Translations under genes and position numbers: made by a program
In this document: positions 46,877 through 55,716 of the stretch, in pieces
How positions within the stretch are numbered: position 1 is the first letter of the stretch
Layout of the letters: each line of letters opens with the position of its first letter
Origin: Bradyrhizobium elkanii USDA 76
Lineage (GTDB): Bacteria > Pseudomonadota > Alphaproteobacteria > Rhizobiales > Xanthobacteraceae
Length of the DNA: 64,000 nt
Assembly (NCBI RefSeq): GCF_023278185.1
Contig: NZ_CP066356.1
Location: 3,278,001 to 3,342,000, forward strand
Direction: 5' to 3'
The notes under the pieces: generated by a model
The model's database searches: none
What the model was told of the DNA's origin: nothing
The model's input: the letters and a program-made list of their open reading frames with translations, nothing else

Positions 46877-46963
46877 TCTCGAACAACTCCGGCTTGGGCG
46901 CTCCGTTCCTAACTAGGAACTGCCGGCCTAATTCGTGTGTTCATTCGATCAGGAGGTGACGAC

Positions 46964-47245
46964 ATGGCAAAGGCAGCATGGAAACGACCGGGTTCACCCA
47001 TCGGCAAAAAGGGGCCAAGAAAAGCCAACCCCAAGTACAAGCGCCGTTCGCGTCAGCCCTGGACCGACAAGGAAGTCAAGCGGCTTCGAGCGCTGGCAAG
47101 GGCGAACACCCCGACAGGTGTCATCAGTCTCAAGATGGAGAGACCGAAAGGCTCGATCGCTAGCAAAGCGCAGCGCGAGGGCATCTCGCTGCGGCCGGTC
47201 AACCGCTCACCCTACAATCGTCGCAAGAAGACCGCGCGGCGCTAG
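46964..47245 (+). CDS. small basic SANT/Myb-like protein
   Basis: 93 residues from ATG 46964, with AGGAGG 7 bases upstream. A very basic N-terminus (KRPGSPIGKKGPRKANPKYK) precedes a SANT/Myb-like three-helix unit, RQPWTDKEVKRLRALARANT, GVISLKMERPKGSIASKAQR, and a basic tail. Likely a DNA-binding protein. It is divergent from the DUF3606/SANT gene chain. Confidence 0.7.
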   Translation: MAKAAWKRPGSPIGKKGPRKANPKYKRRSRQPWTDKEVKRLRALARANTPTGVISLKMERPKGSIASKAQREGISLRPVNRSPYNRRKKTARR

Positions 47246-47448
47246 TTTTTGGTGGGCGGGATCTCCTCGAGCACCCCGCTCACATTGGGCTCCTCCACAC
47301 CCTGATTAATGTCGTCGGAGCCGTTGCACGCGCATCTCATACCCGCGCCACACTGGCATCCATGCCGGTCTGTCGTCCACGCCAAGTGCGGATGGTTTTC
47401 GCAAACCCAGCCGAGGCCGCCGCAGATCGGACAATTGGGGTTGATCAT
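47242..47448 (-). CDS. small cysteine-rich protein
   Basis: 68 residues with eight Cys in zinc-finger-like pairs: CPICGGLGWVC, then CQCGAGMRCAC, and an acidic tail (GVEEPNVSGVLEEI). Probably metal-binding. Its start overlaps the stop of the upstream gene on this strand by four bases. Confidence 0.7.
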   Translation of the reverse strand: MINPNCPICGGLGWVCENHPHLAWTTDRHGCQCGAGMRCACNGSDDINQGVEEPNVSGVLEEIPPTKN

Positions 47449-47729
47449 GCCGCGAGCAGACGCTTGTAGCGCCGGTAAGCGTCAATGGCGTTGTTCGCGA
47501 GCATCAGCGGCCGACGCTCACCAGCCCGCGCCATGTCATCGATGTTTCTGAGAAGGAAGCGGCTCGCGTCGCCAGGATCTATGATCTCGCCGGAGCGCTC
47601 GAGGAAGTCCCAGGCGATTTGGATCGACTTTTCTACGAGGACTGGCAGGAGCTCACTCATGAGAGCAAAACCAATTTCGGTCGCGGAGGTTCCTCCTGCG
47701 ACGGCATGGTAACCGCGAACGTCATCCAT
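47445..47729 (-). CDS. helical hypothetical protein
   Basis: 94 residues; the Met at 47660 is an alternative start giving 71 residues. The helical core reads ELLPVLVEKSIQIAWDFLER, DPGDASRFLLRNIDDMARAG, LMLANNAIDAYRRYKRLL. Soluble, no family recognised. It is coupled to the downstream Cys-rich gene. Confidence 0.6.
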   Translation of the reverse strand: MDDVRGYHAVAGGTSATEIGFALMSELLPVLVEKSIQIAWDFLERSGEIIDPGDASRFLLRNIDDMARAGERRPLMLANNAIDAYRRYKRLLAA

Positions 47730-47822
47730 TTTCGATTGCCTAAATTTCCAGTCAGCATCTGCTCATCGCTAGGAACAGCCGATAGCAGGGGCAGTTGAAC
47801 TGGAATCAAATGGAGGGATGAC

Positions 47823-48188
47823 ATGGCATACGAAGAACGAGAAACGGGAAGTCTTATAGGAAGTGACAAGGTCGAAGGGACTGCGGTGTACGGCTCCGAC
47901 CGATCGCGTATCGGTTCGATCGAACGGGTCATGATCGACAAAGTGAGCGGGAAAGTCGCGTACGCTGTTTTGGGATTCGGCGGCTTTCTCGGGATCGGCG
48001 ACGACCACTATCCGCTGCCTTGGCACTCACTGAAGTTCGACACTGGCCTCGGCGGCTACGCAACGGGCATTACTGAAGACCGGCTGAGCAGCGCGCCGAA
48101 ATACAGCGACGAGCGCAGCTGGAATTGGTCGGATCCTGCGATGGCTCGCTCGGTCGACGACTATTACCGGGGAATACCCGCTCCTTAG
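47823..48188 (+). CDS. PRC-barrel domain protein
   Basis: 121 residues; GGAGGG lies 6 bases before the ATG. Residues about 12-85 form a PRC-barrel-like domain (LIGSDKVEGTAVYGSDRSRI, GSIERVMIDKVSGKVAYAVL), followed by PLPWHSLKFDTGLGGY and an acidic/aromatic tail. PRC-barrel proteins bind RNA or membranes; the standalone versions in rhizobia have no firm role and are often stress-linked. Confidence 0.85.
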   Translation: MAYEERETGSLIGSDKVEGTAVYGSDRSRIGSIERVMIDKVSGKVAYAVLGFGGFLGIGDDHYPLPWHSLKFDTGLGGYATGITEDRLSSAPKYSDERSWNWSDPAMARSVDDYYRGIPAP

Positions 48189-48391
48189 GCAAGGCCGCGC
48201 ACAACAAGGCCGCCATGAAATCGGATGCCCTCCAGTTTCGGAGGGCAGCCCCGTTAACATATTGAACTTCCGATTGGCTGCCGTCCTCAAGACGTGGGCG
48301 GGGCGGCGGTAAATTTCGAAGTCGCTGCACTAAAGATAATGGTAAGCCGATTCGGGCAGCAAGAGGGCGCGCAATTCGATGTCGGGGGCGA

Positions 48392-48679
48392 TCATTTTGC
48401 CAACTCCGCCAGCTTTAATATTTCGGCGACGATTTTACGCCGCTCCGATGTGTCGTTTGATCGATTGAACTTTTCTTGCAGCACTTGGAAGGTTGTTCTG
48501 ATCAGCATGTCATCGAGCACGACCGGCAATTTATCCACGGCATTGAATCCGGCAGCAGCTGCCTCCTCAAACCCAGCCACGAATCCCTTCTTAAAGGCCT
48601 CGCGATCGTGCAGAAGATGCACGATCTTCGGCTCAATGGACGCGCTGAAGGCATGTCCGAAAACAAGAAACATACTCAT
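48392..48679 (-). CDS. hypothetical protein, 95 residues
   Basis: A helical soluble protein: HLLHDREAFKKGFVAGFEEA, DKLPVVLDDMLIRTTFQVLQ, SERRKIVAEILKLAELA. No signal peptide or known domain. Start at 48679 is approximate. It stands alone on this strand. Confidence 0.5.
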   Translation of the reverse strand: MSMFLVFGHAFSASIEPKIVHLLHDREAFKKGFVAGFEEAAAAGFNAVDKLPVVLDDMLIRTTFQVLQEKFNRSNDTSERRKIVAEILKLAELAK

Positions 48680-48841
48680 GCCGCCACCGCCGTTTCAGCC
48701 TCGAACGACGCAAAGAACACGCGGGGAATTCCAGTGAATGGTACGATGACTGATTCGGGTGTACGAAGGCGCGATCTCGACCTTGGGGATAGGGGTCAAC
48801 CAGGCCGAGATCGCGCTGCCTCGCCGCTGCTGACATCGCGA

Positions 48842-49066
48842 TCATTGTTCGCCTTCATGGCCGCGTTCTGGCCGGATGGTGGCTCGATCTTGGTTGTCCG
48901 CGATGTTCACCGTGTCGGCCTTGTCGTCGGGAGCCTCGCGGCGATCCGCCATCGCCTCGACGGCTTCGATCACATGCCGTCGTACTGCCCGGTCCCGGAT
49001 CGAGCGAAAGGCTCTCAAGAGCCGGAATATCTGCGCGGCTTCCTTCGCCTGCCGTTCCTTCGACAC
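48842..49066 (-). CDS. small hypothetical protein
   Basis: 74 residues with a basic N-terminal helix (SKERQAKEAAQIFRLLRAFR, IRDRAVRRHVIEAVEAMADR) and a polar tail. The spacing of charged residues suggests real coding. No family recognised. Confidence 0.5.
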   Translation of the reverse strand: MSKERQAKEAAQIFRLLRAFRSIRDRAVRRHVIEAVEAMADRREAPDDKADTVNIADNQDRATIRPERGHEGEQ

Positions 49067-49479
49067 GATCAGCCCTCAACCCACGCGGCTCAATCCTAGC
49101 TGTCACACGTACTGCTGCAATTCCGGAGAATTTCGGGCTGGGATGAGGCTGGGGGAAATGAGGTGCACCCCGGCGCAGTAAACGCGGTCCCGTTCGTGCT
49201 GTCTGAGGGTCACGGCCGGGACCGTGCTCCGCTCTGGCGGATTACATAAACCGAAGATGGCGGGAACGTTCCTACCGGCCGGAGTGTTTCAGGTAATTGC
49301 CTCAACTTGGCTGCCGTAGTCCGGGCGACGTTATCTACTCGGTCATGTGCGCCGCCGTCTCCTCCGGGCCTTGCGCAGTAGCGTCTCACGATCTGACCCC
49401 GGAGGCATGGCTTTGACTTCCTCTCGGAGGCTCTTCGCCTCATCGACCAATCGCTCACAAGAGACCGAGTTTTCTTGAA
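49067..49479. other. intergenic, no supportable gene
   Basis: Only arginine-rich short frames are seen; no repeat or RNA gene was identified. Confidence 0.4.
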
Positions 49480-49652
49480 ATGGCGTCGCCTCTGCATTGG
49501 GACGGCATGTGCTCTAGGAGCAGGTGCCGCGTGTTGGCCGCCATCTCGTCACGCTGGAGCGGACTCTACTGAACGTGGAACGCCTGCATTTTCGCGGCAA
49601 ATTGCCTAGCGACCTCGGGCGGGATTTCGAGCGGCTTTCGGCTAATGGGCAT
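49480..49652 (-). pseudogene. small protein with an internal amber stop
   Basis: From ATG 49652 the frame reads PISRKPLEIPPEVARQFAAK, MQAFHVQ, then TAG at 49566-49568. It continues in the same frame as SPLQRDEMAANTRHLLLEHM. The two halves form one plausible small protein in which a sense codon became a stop. Function unknown. Confidence 0.45.
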
Positions 49653-49989
49653 TACCGGAGAATAGGTATGCATGGCCGAATTTTGCGAGCTCCCGCGTAG
49701 AACGAATGGCGCATTGCCTTGCGCAGGCCAGATTTCGGAAACTTGCAGCACGGGGCGAGCACGCTGCACGTCTCCGCAACTACGGCACCAGCGCGGGCTA
49801 GAGCGCTGGTGTTTTTGTAAGAAGTGGCCCCAGCGACATGTGGGCCTGGTAGGGTGCGCGGCGGCGATCAGGGTGAGACTCCGTATTGCCTCACATATCG
49901 ATGCTCCCGAGTGCGGTCGGTTGCCTCATTTATTTTGCTCCCGGCTTGGGTTGAGGAGGAGGCCGGGTGCGGAGATGGCCGGGGTTTCG

Positions 49990-50453
49990 GAGCGCCCGGC
50001 CGCCTCCTCCGCTGGCACCTGGCACATCATTGGGGTGTTGTGACCTCATACCCGGCGGCGTTTTCTCCGTAGGAACGAACAGTAACGCGTACGCTTGCTC
50101 GCTGCGCCGGGATTTAAGCCGACGTTGAAGCGTTCGAAGAAGCTTGTTCGGATAGGCTCCAGGATATTCCACCTGCAACCGGGAGAGCAGTTCGCTGCCG
50201 TCCGCCAGGGCTCCACCTCAAACCATTTTCGCAAATCCGGCGTTGCCCTGATGAGCGAGTCGGGACGGCGCCGGCCTCTTTTCGCTTTCACGATTGGCCG
50301 ATCCGTCGGTCGCATAGCTCCGTCCTTCCAGGCGGTTCGTAGGCTTGCCAGAAAGAGATCGATCGATTGCGTTGCCGCAGCAGGATGGGCGATTGGCTGT
50401 GCATCCGCGAGCGCCGCGAGGCGCTCCTGTGCGGCGCGGATATCGTGCAGCAA
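49990..50453 (-). pseudogene. integrase-core transposase C-terminal remnant, frameshifted
   Basis: On the minus strand the sequence reads ALADAQPIAHPAAATQSIDL, LIRATPDLRKWFEVEPWRT. It then shifts frame near 50200 into SELLSRLQVEYPGAYPNKLL, RTLQRRLKSRRSEQAYALLF. This resembles the C-terminal region of rve-type (integrase core) transposases of rhizobia. The catalytic core is absent, so this is only a fragment. Confidence 0.5.
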
Positions 50454-50459
50454 CGCGAC

Positions 50460-50609
50460 CGGGTCGAGACCTGCAAGATCAACAATGTCGATCCGCTCGC
50501 CTATCTCACTGACGTCCTAACAAGGATCGTCAACGGGCATCCAAACCGTGACATCGACCAGCTACTGCCCTGGGCCTACCGCGCTCAAGCCCTCAAAGCC
50601 GTGGCCTGA
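50460..50609 (+). pseudogene. IS66-family TnpC C-terminal fragment
   Basis: RVETCKINNVDPLAYLTDVL, TRIVNGHPNRDIDQLLPWAY is the conserved C-terminal end of IS66 transposase (NxxDPxAYLxDVLxR...LLPW). Only about 50 residues remain, joined directly to an integrase-core remnant on the other strand. Confidence 0.75.
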
Positions 50610-50986
50610 AAACGAACTGATGTCCGCTGTCAAGGATTAGATCGCAGAGCATTGTCCGATCGCCGATCGGCTGTTCATAGAGATAGTCGTGCATAGGTGG
50701 AGGCGGAACCGAAGGACGTCAGTGATCAAGCTCTGATGCGCGGATTGGCTACCGCATTCCCGATTGTGCGTCCGAGGTCTGCTCCTATCTTACTGCGGGC
50801 GTCGGCGCTCTTGCCGGCCACAATGCGTCTGACGGGCATTCCCTCTGCCGTGGTGCCGCCTCCGCCCATGCACGATGATAAGAAGGGGGGCTCCTATCTG
50901 GCTGTCTGCACTTGCCTGGCGACCGCCCACATAAACCCGACCAGTCCGCACGCGCGCCCTCAAATAGCGCCGTAGCGGGCGGACGG
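50610..50986. other. intergenic, no supportable gene
   Basis: Sequence between the IS66 fragment and the left end of the IS256-family element. No gene or repeat was recognised. Confidence 0.4.
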
Positions 50987-52317
50987 CTTTGCGGTGGTCA
51001 CCGGTAATTCGCCGGTAGGGTCGGGTTGCTGACACCAACCTGATTCGAGGAACTACCGATGACCGACGAGATGATGAATCTTCGCGCGCTCGTGGAGAAG
51101 GCCCCCGATGCCGATCTGCTGCGCGAGATGATCGGCTTTGCCGCCCAACGCCTGATGGAGCTGGAGGTCGGCGGGCTGACCGGAGCGACTTACGGCGAGA
51201 AGAGCTCCGAGCGGCTGGCGCAGCGCAACGGCTACCGTGACCGGACCTGGGAGACCCGTGCCGGGGCGGTCGAGCTGCGCATCCCCGAGCTGCGCAAGGG
51301 AAGCTATTTTCCGGGCTTCCTGGAGCCGCGCCGGATGGCGGAGAAGGCGCTGACCGCCGTGATCCAAGAGGCCTACGTGCAGGGCGTCTCGACCCGCTCG
51401 GTCGACGATCTGGTGCAGGCGATGGGGATGAGCGGCATTTCCAAGAGCCAAGTGAGCCGGTTGTGCGGTGAGATCGACGAGAAGGTGAAAGCGTTCCTCG
51501 CCCGTCCGATCGAGGGCGACTGGCCGTATTTGTGGATCGATGCCACCTACGTGAAGGTACGCCAGAATGGCCGCATCGTGTCGGTCGCGGTGATCATCGC
51601 GGTGGGGGTCAACAGCGACGGAAGGCGCGAGATCCTTGGCATGGACATCGGCCCGTCCGAGGCCGAGACGTTCTGGACCGCGTTCTTGCGCAAGCTCGCC
51701 CGTCGCGGCCTGCGCGGCGTGAAGCTCGTTGTCTCCGACGCCCATGAGGGGATCAAAGCCACGGTCGTAAAGGTGCTCAACGCCACCTGGCAGCGCTGCC
51801 CCGTGCACTTCATGCGCAACGTCCTGGCGCATGCCGGCAAGAACGGCCGGCGTGTCGTCTCCGCCTTCATCGCTACCGCCTTCGCCCAGGACGATGCCGA
51901 AGCGGCCCGGACGCAGTGGCGCAAGGTCGCCGACCAGCTCCGTCCCAAACTGCCCAAGCTCGCCGCCTTCATGGATGACGCCGAACCCGACGTACTTGCC
52001 TACATGAGCTTCCCGGCTCAGCACCGCGCCAAGTTGCACTCGACCAACCCGATCGAACGCCTCAATGGCGAGATCAAGCGGCGCACCGAGGTCGTCGGCA
52101 TCTTCCCAAATGAAGACGCCATTGTTTGCCTGGTCGGCGCGATCCTGCTCGAGCAGAACGACGAATGGGCGGTCCAGCGCGCCCGCTACATGACGCTGGA
52201 AACGATCGCGCCCTTGAGCGATGATCCCATCGTCGGCTTGCCCGCCGTGGCAAGCTGATGCCTTCCGACCCGCCGGAAAATCGGCGGTGGCCTGCCGTCA
52301 GCTACACCACGCCAAAG
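50987..52317 (+). mobile_element. IS256-family insertion sequence, apparently intact
   Basis: An intact transposase gene is flanked by inverted ends that share CTTTGCGGTGGT (50987-50998) and, inverted, CTTTGGCGTGGT (52306-52317), 10 of 12 matching. The true outer boundaries may lie a few bases further out, and the target duplication was not resolved. The right end truncates a small gene. Confidence 0.75.
51059..52258 (+). CDS. IS256-family transposase
   Basis: 399 residues, uninterrupted. The catalytic DDE set is visible: Asp in [11 protein letters not shown], Asp in [11 protein letters not shown], Glu in [14 protein letters not shown], with the family CPVHFMRN block between. The N-terminal [18 protein letters not shown] and [17 protein letters not shown]-binding segments are also present. 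It should be able to mobilise its element. Length is normal for the family (about 400). Confidence 0.95.
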   Translation: MTDEMMNLRALVEKAPDADLLREMIGFAAQRLMELEVGGLTGATYGEKSSERLAQRNGYRDRTWETRAGAVELRIPELRKGSYFPGFLEPRRMAEKALTAVIQEAYVQGVSTRSVDDLVQAMGMSGISKSQVSRLCGEIDEKVKAFLARPIEGDWPYLWIDATYVKVRQNGRIVSVAVIIAVGVNSDGRREILGMDIGPSEAETFWTAFLRKLARRGLRGVKLVVSDAHEGIKATVVKVLNATWQRCPVHFMRNVLAHAGKNGRRVVSAFIATAFAQDDAEAARTQWRKVADQLRPKLPKLAAFMDDAEPDVLAYMSFPAQHRAKLHSTNPIERLNGEIKRRTEVVGIFPNEDAIVCLVGAILLEQNDEWAVQRARYMTLETIAPLSDDPIVGLPAVAS

Positions 52318-52508
52318 GACACGATCCCATATCTGGTTTCCTTTTCCGGGAAGGGCTCCTGCGTCTTGCGATCGATGAACGTGTCCGGGCCGGGTTTTCT
52401 TTTGAGCAACCGGATAGATTTGGCAGAGGCCTTTACGGCCTCATCAACGATCCGCTTGTCTCGCTGTTGAGAAGTGTAAATGCAATTAATGACTCGCTGA
52501 TCGGCCAT
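52302..52508 (-). CDS. small protein with C-terminus replaced by IS sequence
   Basis: 68 residues: ADQRVINCIYTSQQRDKRIV, DEAVKASAKSIRLLKRKPGP, DTFIDRKTQEPFPEKE. The last dozen residues (TRYGIVSFGVV) are read out of the right end of the IS256-family element, so the native C-terminus has been displaced. Function unknown; it may still be made in altered form. Confidence 0.5.
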   Translation of the reverse strand: MADQRVINCIYTSQQRDKRIVDEAVKASAKSIRLLKRKPGPDTFIDRKTQEPFPEKETRYGIVSFGVV

Positions 52509-52595
52509 GGACCGCGCTCCTTCGCTTGTGCAGGCGGGAGCGCTCTCGGTCTCTCAGCCACCGACGCCTAGCGTTACCGCGATCACGTAAGACGG

Positions 52596-52916
52596 TCAGT
52601 CTAGTCGGTGCTCGGACGAGCAATGATATGGCCTAAAGCTATGGATCACCCGAGCGAGAGCGCAGTGAGGACAGTACCGATCAGCGGCTTTGCCGAGTTG
52701 GCGTCGGAATTCCTGCCGGAGAGCTTCTCCCTCCCTAGTCGTGCCATCGCACTTGATCAGCTTTCTGGCGCGCGCAAAGGCGTGGTTTTCAGCCGCATCA
52801 TCGCCGACACGGACCACGATATCCAGATGGAAGGGACATACTGCTATGGCATGGGTCGTTTCCAGTGCGTAGTGCACGGCTGAACGCAAATCATCTACGT
52901 GGCCGCTTACGGGCAT
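52596..52916 (-). CDS. hypothetical protein, 106 residues
   Basis: A soluble protein: PVSGHVDDLRSAVHYALETT, AVCPFHLDIVVRVGDDAAEN, HAFARARKLIKCDGTTREGE, with a C-terminal CPHC pair. The Cys/His content could bind metal. No named family recognised. Confidence 0.6.
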   Translation of the reverse strand: MPVSGHVDDLRSAVHYALETTHAIAVCPFHLDIVVRVGDDAAENHAFARARKLIKCDGTTREGEALRQEFRRQLGKAADRYCPHCALARVIHSFRPYHCSSEHRLD

Positions 52917-53207
52917 ACGAGCCTCCTCGGACGAAACGGGGCTCGGAGTGCTAGAGCCTGAGTCCCGTAACCCTTGAACAGTCAGGTTTTCGGATGCGGC
53001 TCATCTATAGCCCGCTTGGCTGGCCTATCATTGATATAGCGCAAAAGAACTCGGCTCTATGCAAAAGCTCGGCTACTAGTTGAGATGGCCGGGCGAATGC
53101 AAATATGAACTCGATGAACACTGCGAGTGTGCTGTGGTGCCAGCACACTTCCATCCCGGCCGAATACGAGTGGCGGACGGCGTTAGACGCACTTGAGTGG
53201 AGGCTGT
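52917..53207. other. intergenic, no supportable gene
   Basis: Short frames only; nothing recognisable. Confidence 0.4.
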
Positions 53208-53384
53208 TTACCCGCCGGACCGAGGCACGAACGCATCCACGGACGCGGCTATTCGGGTTGCCAATTCAGTAGCGGTCGGCGCGGACTGCTTTTCGAGTGG
53301 TAAGGCGACGGAATGCGCCGCCGCCAATCCGGCACCAGCGGTACAAATGGCTATCGCAATTGCAACGAGATGATCGATCCTCAT
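53208..53384 (-). CDS. small exported protein
   Basis: 58 residues from ATG 53384 (GAGGG upstream); a longer frame begins at 53432. RIDHLVAIAIAICTAGAGLA forms a signal peptide with a likely cut after AHS or AAA, leaving a short acidic/polar mature part (SAPTATELATRIAASVDAF). No family recognised. Confidence 0.5.
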   Translation of the reverse strand: MRIDHLVAIAIAICTAGAGLAAAHSVALPLEKQSAPTATELATRIAASVDAFVPRSGG

Positions 53385-53572
53385 GGCGATGGTCCCTCGC
53401 ATCGACCCCATCAGATAACCGGGCAAATTCAAAATTGGTTCCCCGGTCTGAGCGAGTTCCTATGAGCGATCGCCGGAACTCCCCCAAAGACTTGAACGTT
53501 GGGTTTTGTTGTCGAGCCGACAGAAGGACACGCCGTCGCATCGGCTGCGCCGTACCAGTGCGCGCGTTTATT

Positions 53573-53674
53573 TCAGAACAGCCCGACCAGGGAGAAGAGA
53601 GCGACTTCGGTCAAGAAAGCGACACTCATGATAGCGACGGTGAGAAACACGTCGCCAGCCGACAGATTTGTCAT
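53573..53674 (-). CDS. 33-residue membrane miniprotein
   Basis: ATG 53674 to TGA 53573 encodes TNLSAGDVFLTVAIMSVAFL, TEVALFSLVGLF, almost entirely one or two short hydrophobic helices. A weak GAGG lies upstream. The hydrophobic pattern is convincing; the function is unknown. Confidence 0.45.
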   Translation of the reverse strand: MTNLSAGDVFLTVAIMSVAFLTEVALFSLVGLF

Positions 53675-53839
53675 AGTGCGCCTCACATTTCGCGAAGCCC
53701 CCGTGGGTAATTCACCTATGATAAAAAGGTTCGGTTCCAGCGGACAAAGCAAGCCCGATGCACGTTGCTATCGTGGCGGCAGGAAGACCTTGCGATAACG
53801 GTTGAACATTTTCATCACACTTTAGGTGGTCTGGCTCAT

Positions 53840-54550
53840 TTAGGACGTCAAGCCAGAAACAAAGCCAGCCTGGCTGCGGCGTTCAGATGTTTCCGACGAC
53901 GTCAGCAACGCAATCAGGCGTTGCGCCGGCGATGCCGACGATGCATGTGCGGGGATGGCAGCTGTGTACATGGTGGCGAGCCCGCATCCTGGCGGCAAGG
54001 GGCCGGACAGCACGACGCCTTTGGTGCTGATGATCTCGGTCGATTGCGTGCAGCCGATCGGCCGCCGGTCATTGGACTCGGCCAGATATCGCATGGCGGT
54101 CGCGCCGTTTGGAAAGACTCTCAACCGGTCGGCGATGACATCAGCGACATCTATTTGTGCGAGCAGCTTGGCGACATGAATTCCGGCGGTCGATGCCTTG
54201 GTATCCGGCACGAAGATCGCGTCAGCGGCGAGCAATGCCGCGCGCAGGCTGGCCGCGTCGTCGGCGCTGACCAATGGATCGCCGGCCCGAACGGCGAGGG
54301 CGGTTTCAACCCGGCCGATGTCCGTGATCGAGCTGCGCAAAACCAGCCCTTCGTCGGCAAGCTTCGCGATCAGAGCGGCGGTCAGGATGACGATGTCGGT
54401 CGGTACGCCGGCGCGCAATCTGTCGGCCATGGCGCCGACCGCGCCAAAATCGCCGGCAATGCCGAGGCCGGTTTCGGCTTCAAACGCGGGCTCAAGGCTG
54501 CGCACCAGGCCTTGCGCCGCCCCGCCGCTCAGGATGTTCAACGTCTTCAT
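53840..54550 (-). CDS. ModA-like solute-binding protein without signal peptide
   Basis: 236 residues of the periplasmic-binding-protein type 2 fold, ModA-like. It starts directly with the first strand, KTLNILSGGAAQGLVRSLEP, then GAMADRLRAGVPTDIVILTA and GIHVAKLLAQIDVADVI; the QSTEI anion-binding block follows. No signal peptide is present and no upstream in-frame start adds one. It may be cytoplasmic and bind a different ligand. It is next to a Bug receptor on the same strand and near a molybdoenzyme gene. Confidence 0.8.
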   Translation of the reverse strand: MKTLNILSGGAAQGLVRSLEPAFEAETGLGIAGDFGAVGAMADRLRAGVPTDIVILTAALIAKLADEGLVLRSSITDIGRVETALAVRAGDPLVSADDAASLRAALLAADAIFVPDTKASTAGIHVAKLLAQIDVADVIADRLRVFPNGATAMRYLAESNDRRPIGCTQSTEIISTKGVVLSGPLPPGCGLATMYTAAIPAHASSASPAQRLIALLTSSETSERRSQAGFVSGLTS

Positions 54551-54590
54551 GCGCCATGTTCCCTTCGCCCGTGGACTCGCCGCCGCGTGC

Positions 54591-55565
54591 CTATTGGAGC
54601 TTGTCCAATCTCTTGACGACGTCTGCCCACTTCACGATATCGGCGCGCAGGAATGCGTCGAATTCCTCCGGCGTCATGGTCATCGGCGCCGCGCCTTGCG
54701 CGGCCCAGAGCTTCTCGACCTCCGGCCGCCTGATCGCCGCGTTCACAGCCGCGTTGAGCTTGTCGACGATCGGCTTCGGCGTGCCCGCCGGGGCCATCAG
54801 GCCGAGCCAGATCGTTGCCTCATAGCCGGACACGGCCGCCTCGGTCACCGTCGGAACGTTGGGCAGCACCGTCGAACGGGTCTTGCCGGTCGTTGCGAGC
54901 GCTCGCACCTGGTTTTCGGCGACATTCGGCGCCATCGCGGGAACGGCATCGATCATCATCTGGACCTGGCCGCCGATGACGCCGCCGCGGGCTTCGCCGC
55001 TATTGCGGTAGGGCACGTGCACGACGTCGATCCCGGCCATGGCTTTGAACAGCTCGCCCGCCATGTGATACGGCGTGCCCTGACCTGACGAGGCATAGTT
55101 CAGCTTTCCGGGCTGGACCTTTGCGAGGGCGATGAATTCCTGCAAGGTCTTGGCCTGCACGGCGGGGTGGACCACGATCACGAGATCCGAGGTATTCAAC
55201 GACGCGATCGGCGTCAGGTCGCGCATCAGTTCATATTTGCGCTGCGGCACCAGCGATTCGTTCGCGGTCTGGGTGTTCGACATCATCAAGAGGGTGTAGC
55301 CGTCGGCCGGTGCCTTGGCGACCTCGAGCGTGCCGATCACGCCGCCGGCGCCGGTGCGGTTCTCCACCACGAAGGGCTGGCCGAGGCTTTCCTGCAAGAT
55401 GCCGCCGATCTGCCGCGCGGCGACGTCGGCCGGACCGCCGGGACCGAAGGGAACGATGATCCTGCCCGGCCGTGCGGGATAGTCTTCGGCGTCAGCATAT
55501 GAGCCTGACATGGACACGGTCAGCAACGCCGCGACGAACACCAAGGCGTACCGCAAGCCTGCCAT
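54591..55565 (-). CDS. Bug-family (tripartite tricarboxylate) receptor
   Basis: 324 residues with a signal peptide (LRYALVFVAALLTVSMSGSY to ADA) and the Bug fold. Blocks are YPARPGRIIVPFGPGGPADV, QPFVVENRTGAGGVIGTLEV, YTLLMMSNTQTANESL and PYRNSGEARGGVIGGQVQMM. Such receptors bind carboxylates. No membrane components are adjacent, so it may be an orphan receptor, as most Bug proteins are. It ends 40 bases from the ModA-like gene start on the same strand. Confidence 0.92.
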   Translation of the reverse strand: MAGLRYALVFVAALLTVSMSGSYADAEDYPARPGRIIVPFGPGGPADVAARQIGGILQESLGQPFVVENRTGAGGVIGTLEVAKAPADGYTLLMMSNTQTANESLVPQRKYELMRDLTPIASLNTSDLVIVVHPAVQAKTLQEFIALAKVQPGKLNYASSGQGTPYHMAGELFKAMAGIDVVHVPYRNSGEARGGVIGGQVQMMIDAVPAMAPNVAENQVRALATTGKTRSTVLPNVPTVTEAAVSGYEATIWLGLMAPAGTPKPIVDKLNAAVNAAIRRPEVEKLWAAQGAAPMTMTPEEFDAFLRADIVKWADVVKRLDKLQ

Positions 55566-55716
55566 TGACGGAATCCCCCAACTTTAGTCTTGTTTCTTGA
55601 TCAGAAGTCTAGCTGCAACCTGAAGCTTCTGTCGACGACAGACTCCGTTTTCGCGCATCGGAATAAGAGCGGGAGGACGGTGTACTCAAACTTCGCCATC
55701 GCGTGCGGGGAATCAT

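Noticed and set aside
50697..50975. 92-residue frame upstream of the IS256-family element
   Set aside because: Compositionally odd, no ribosome site, no similarity, and it ends just before the IS end.
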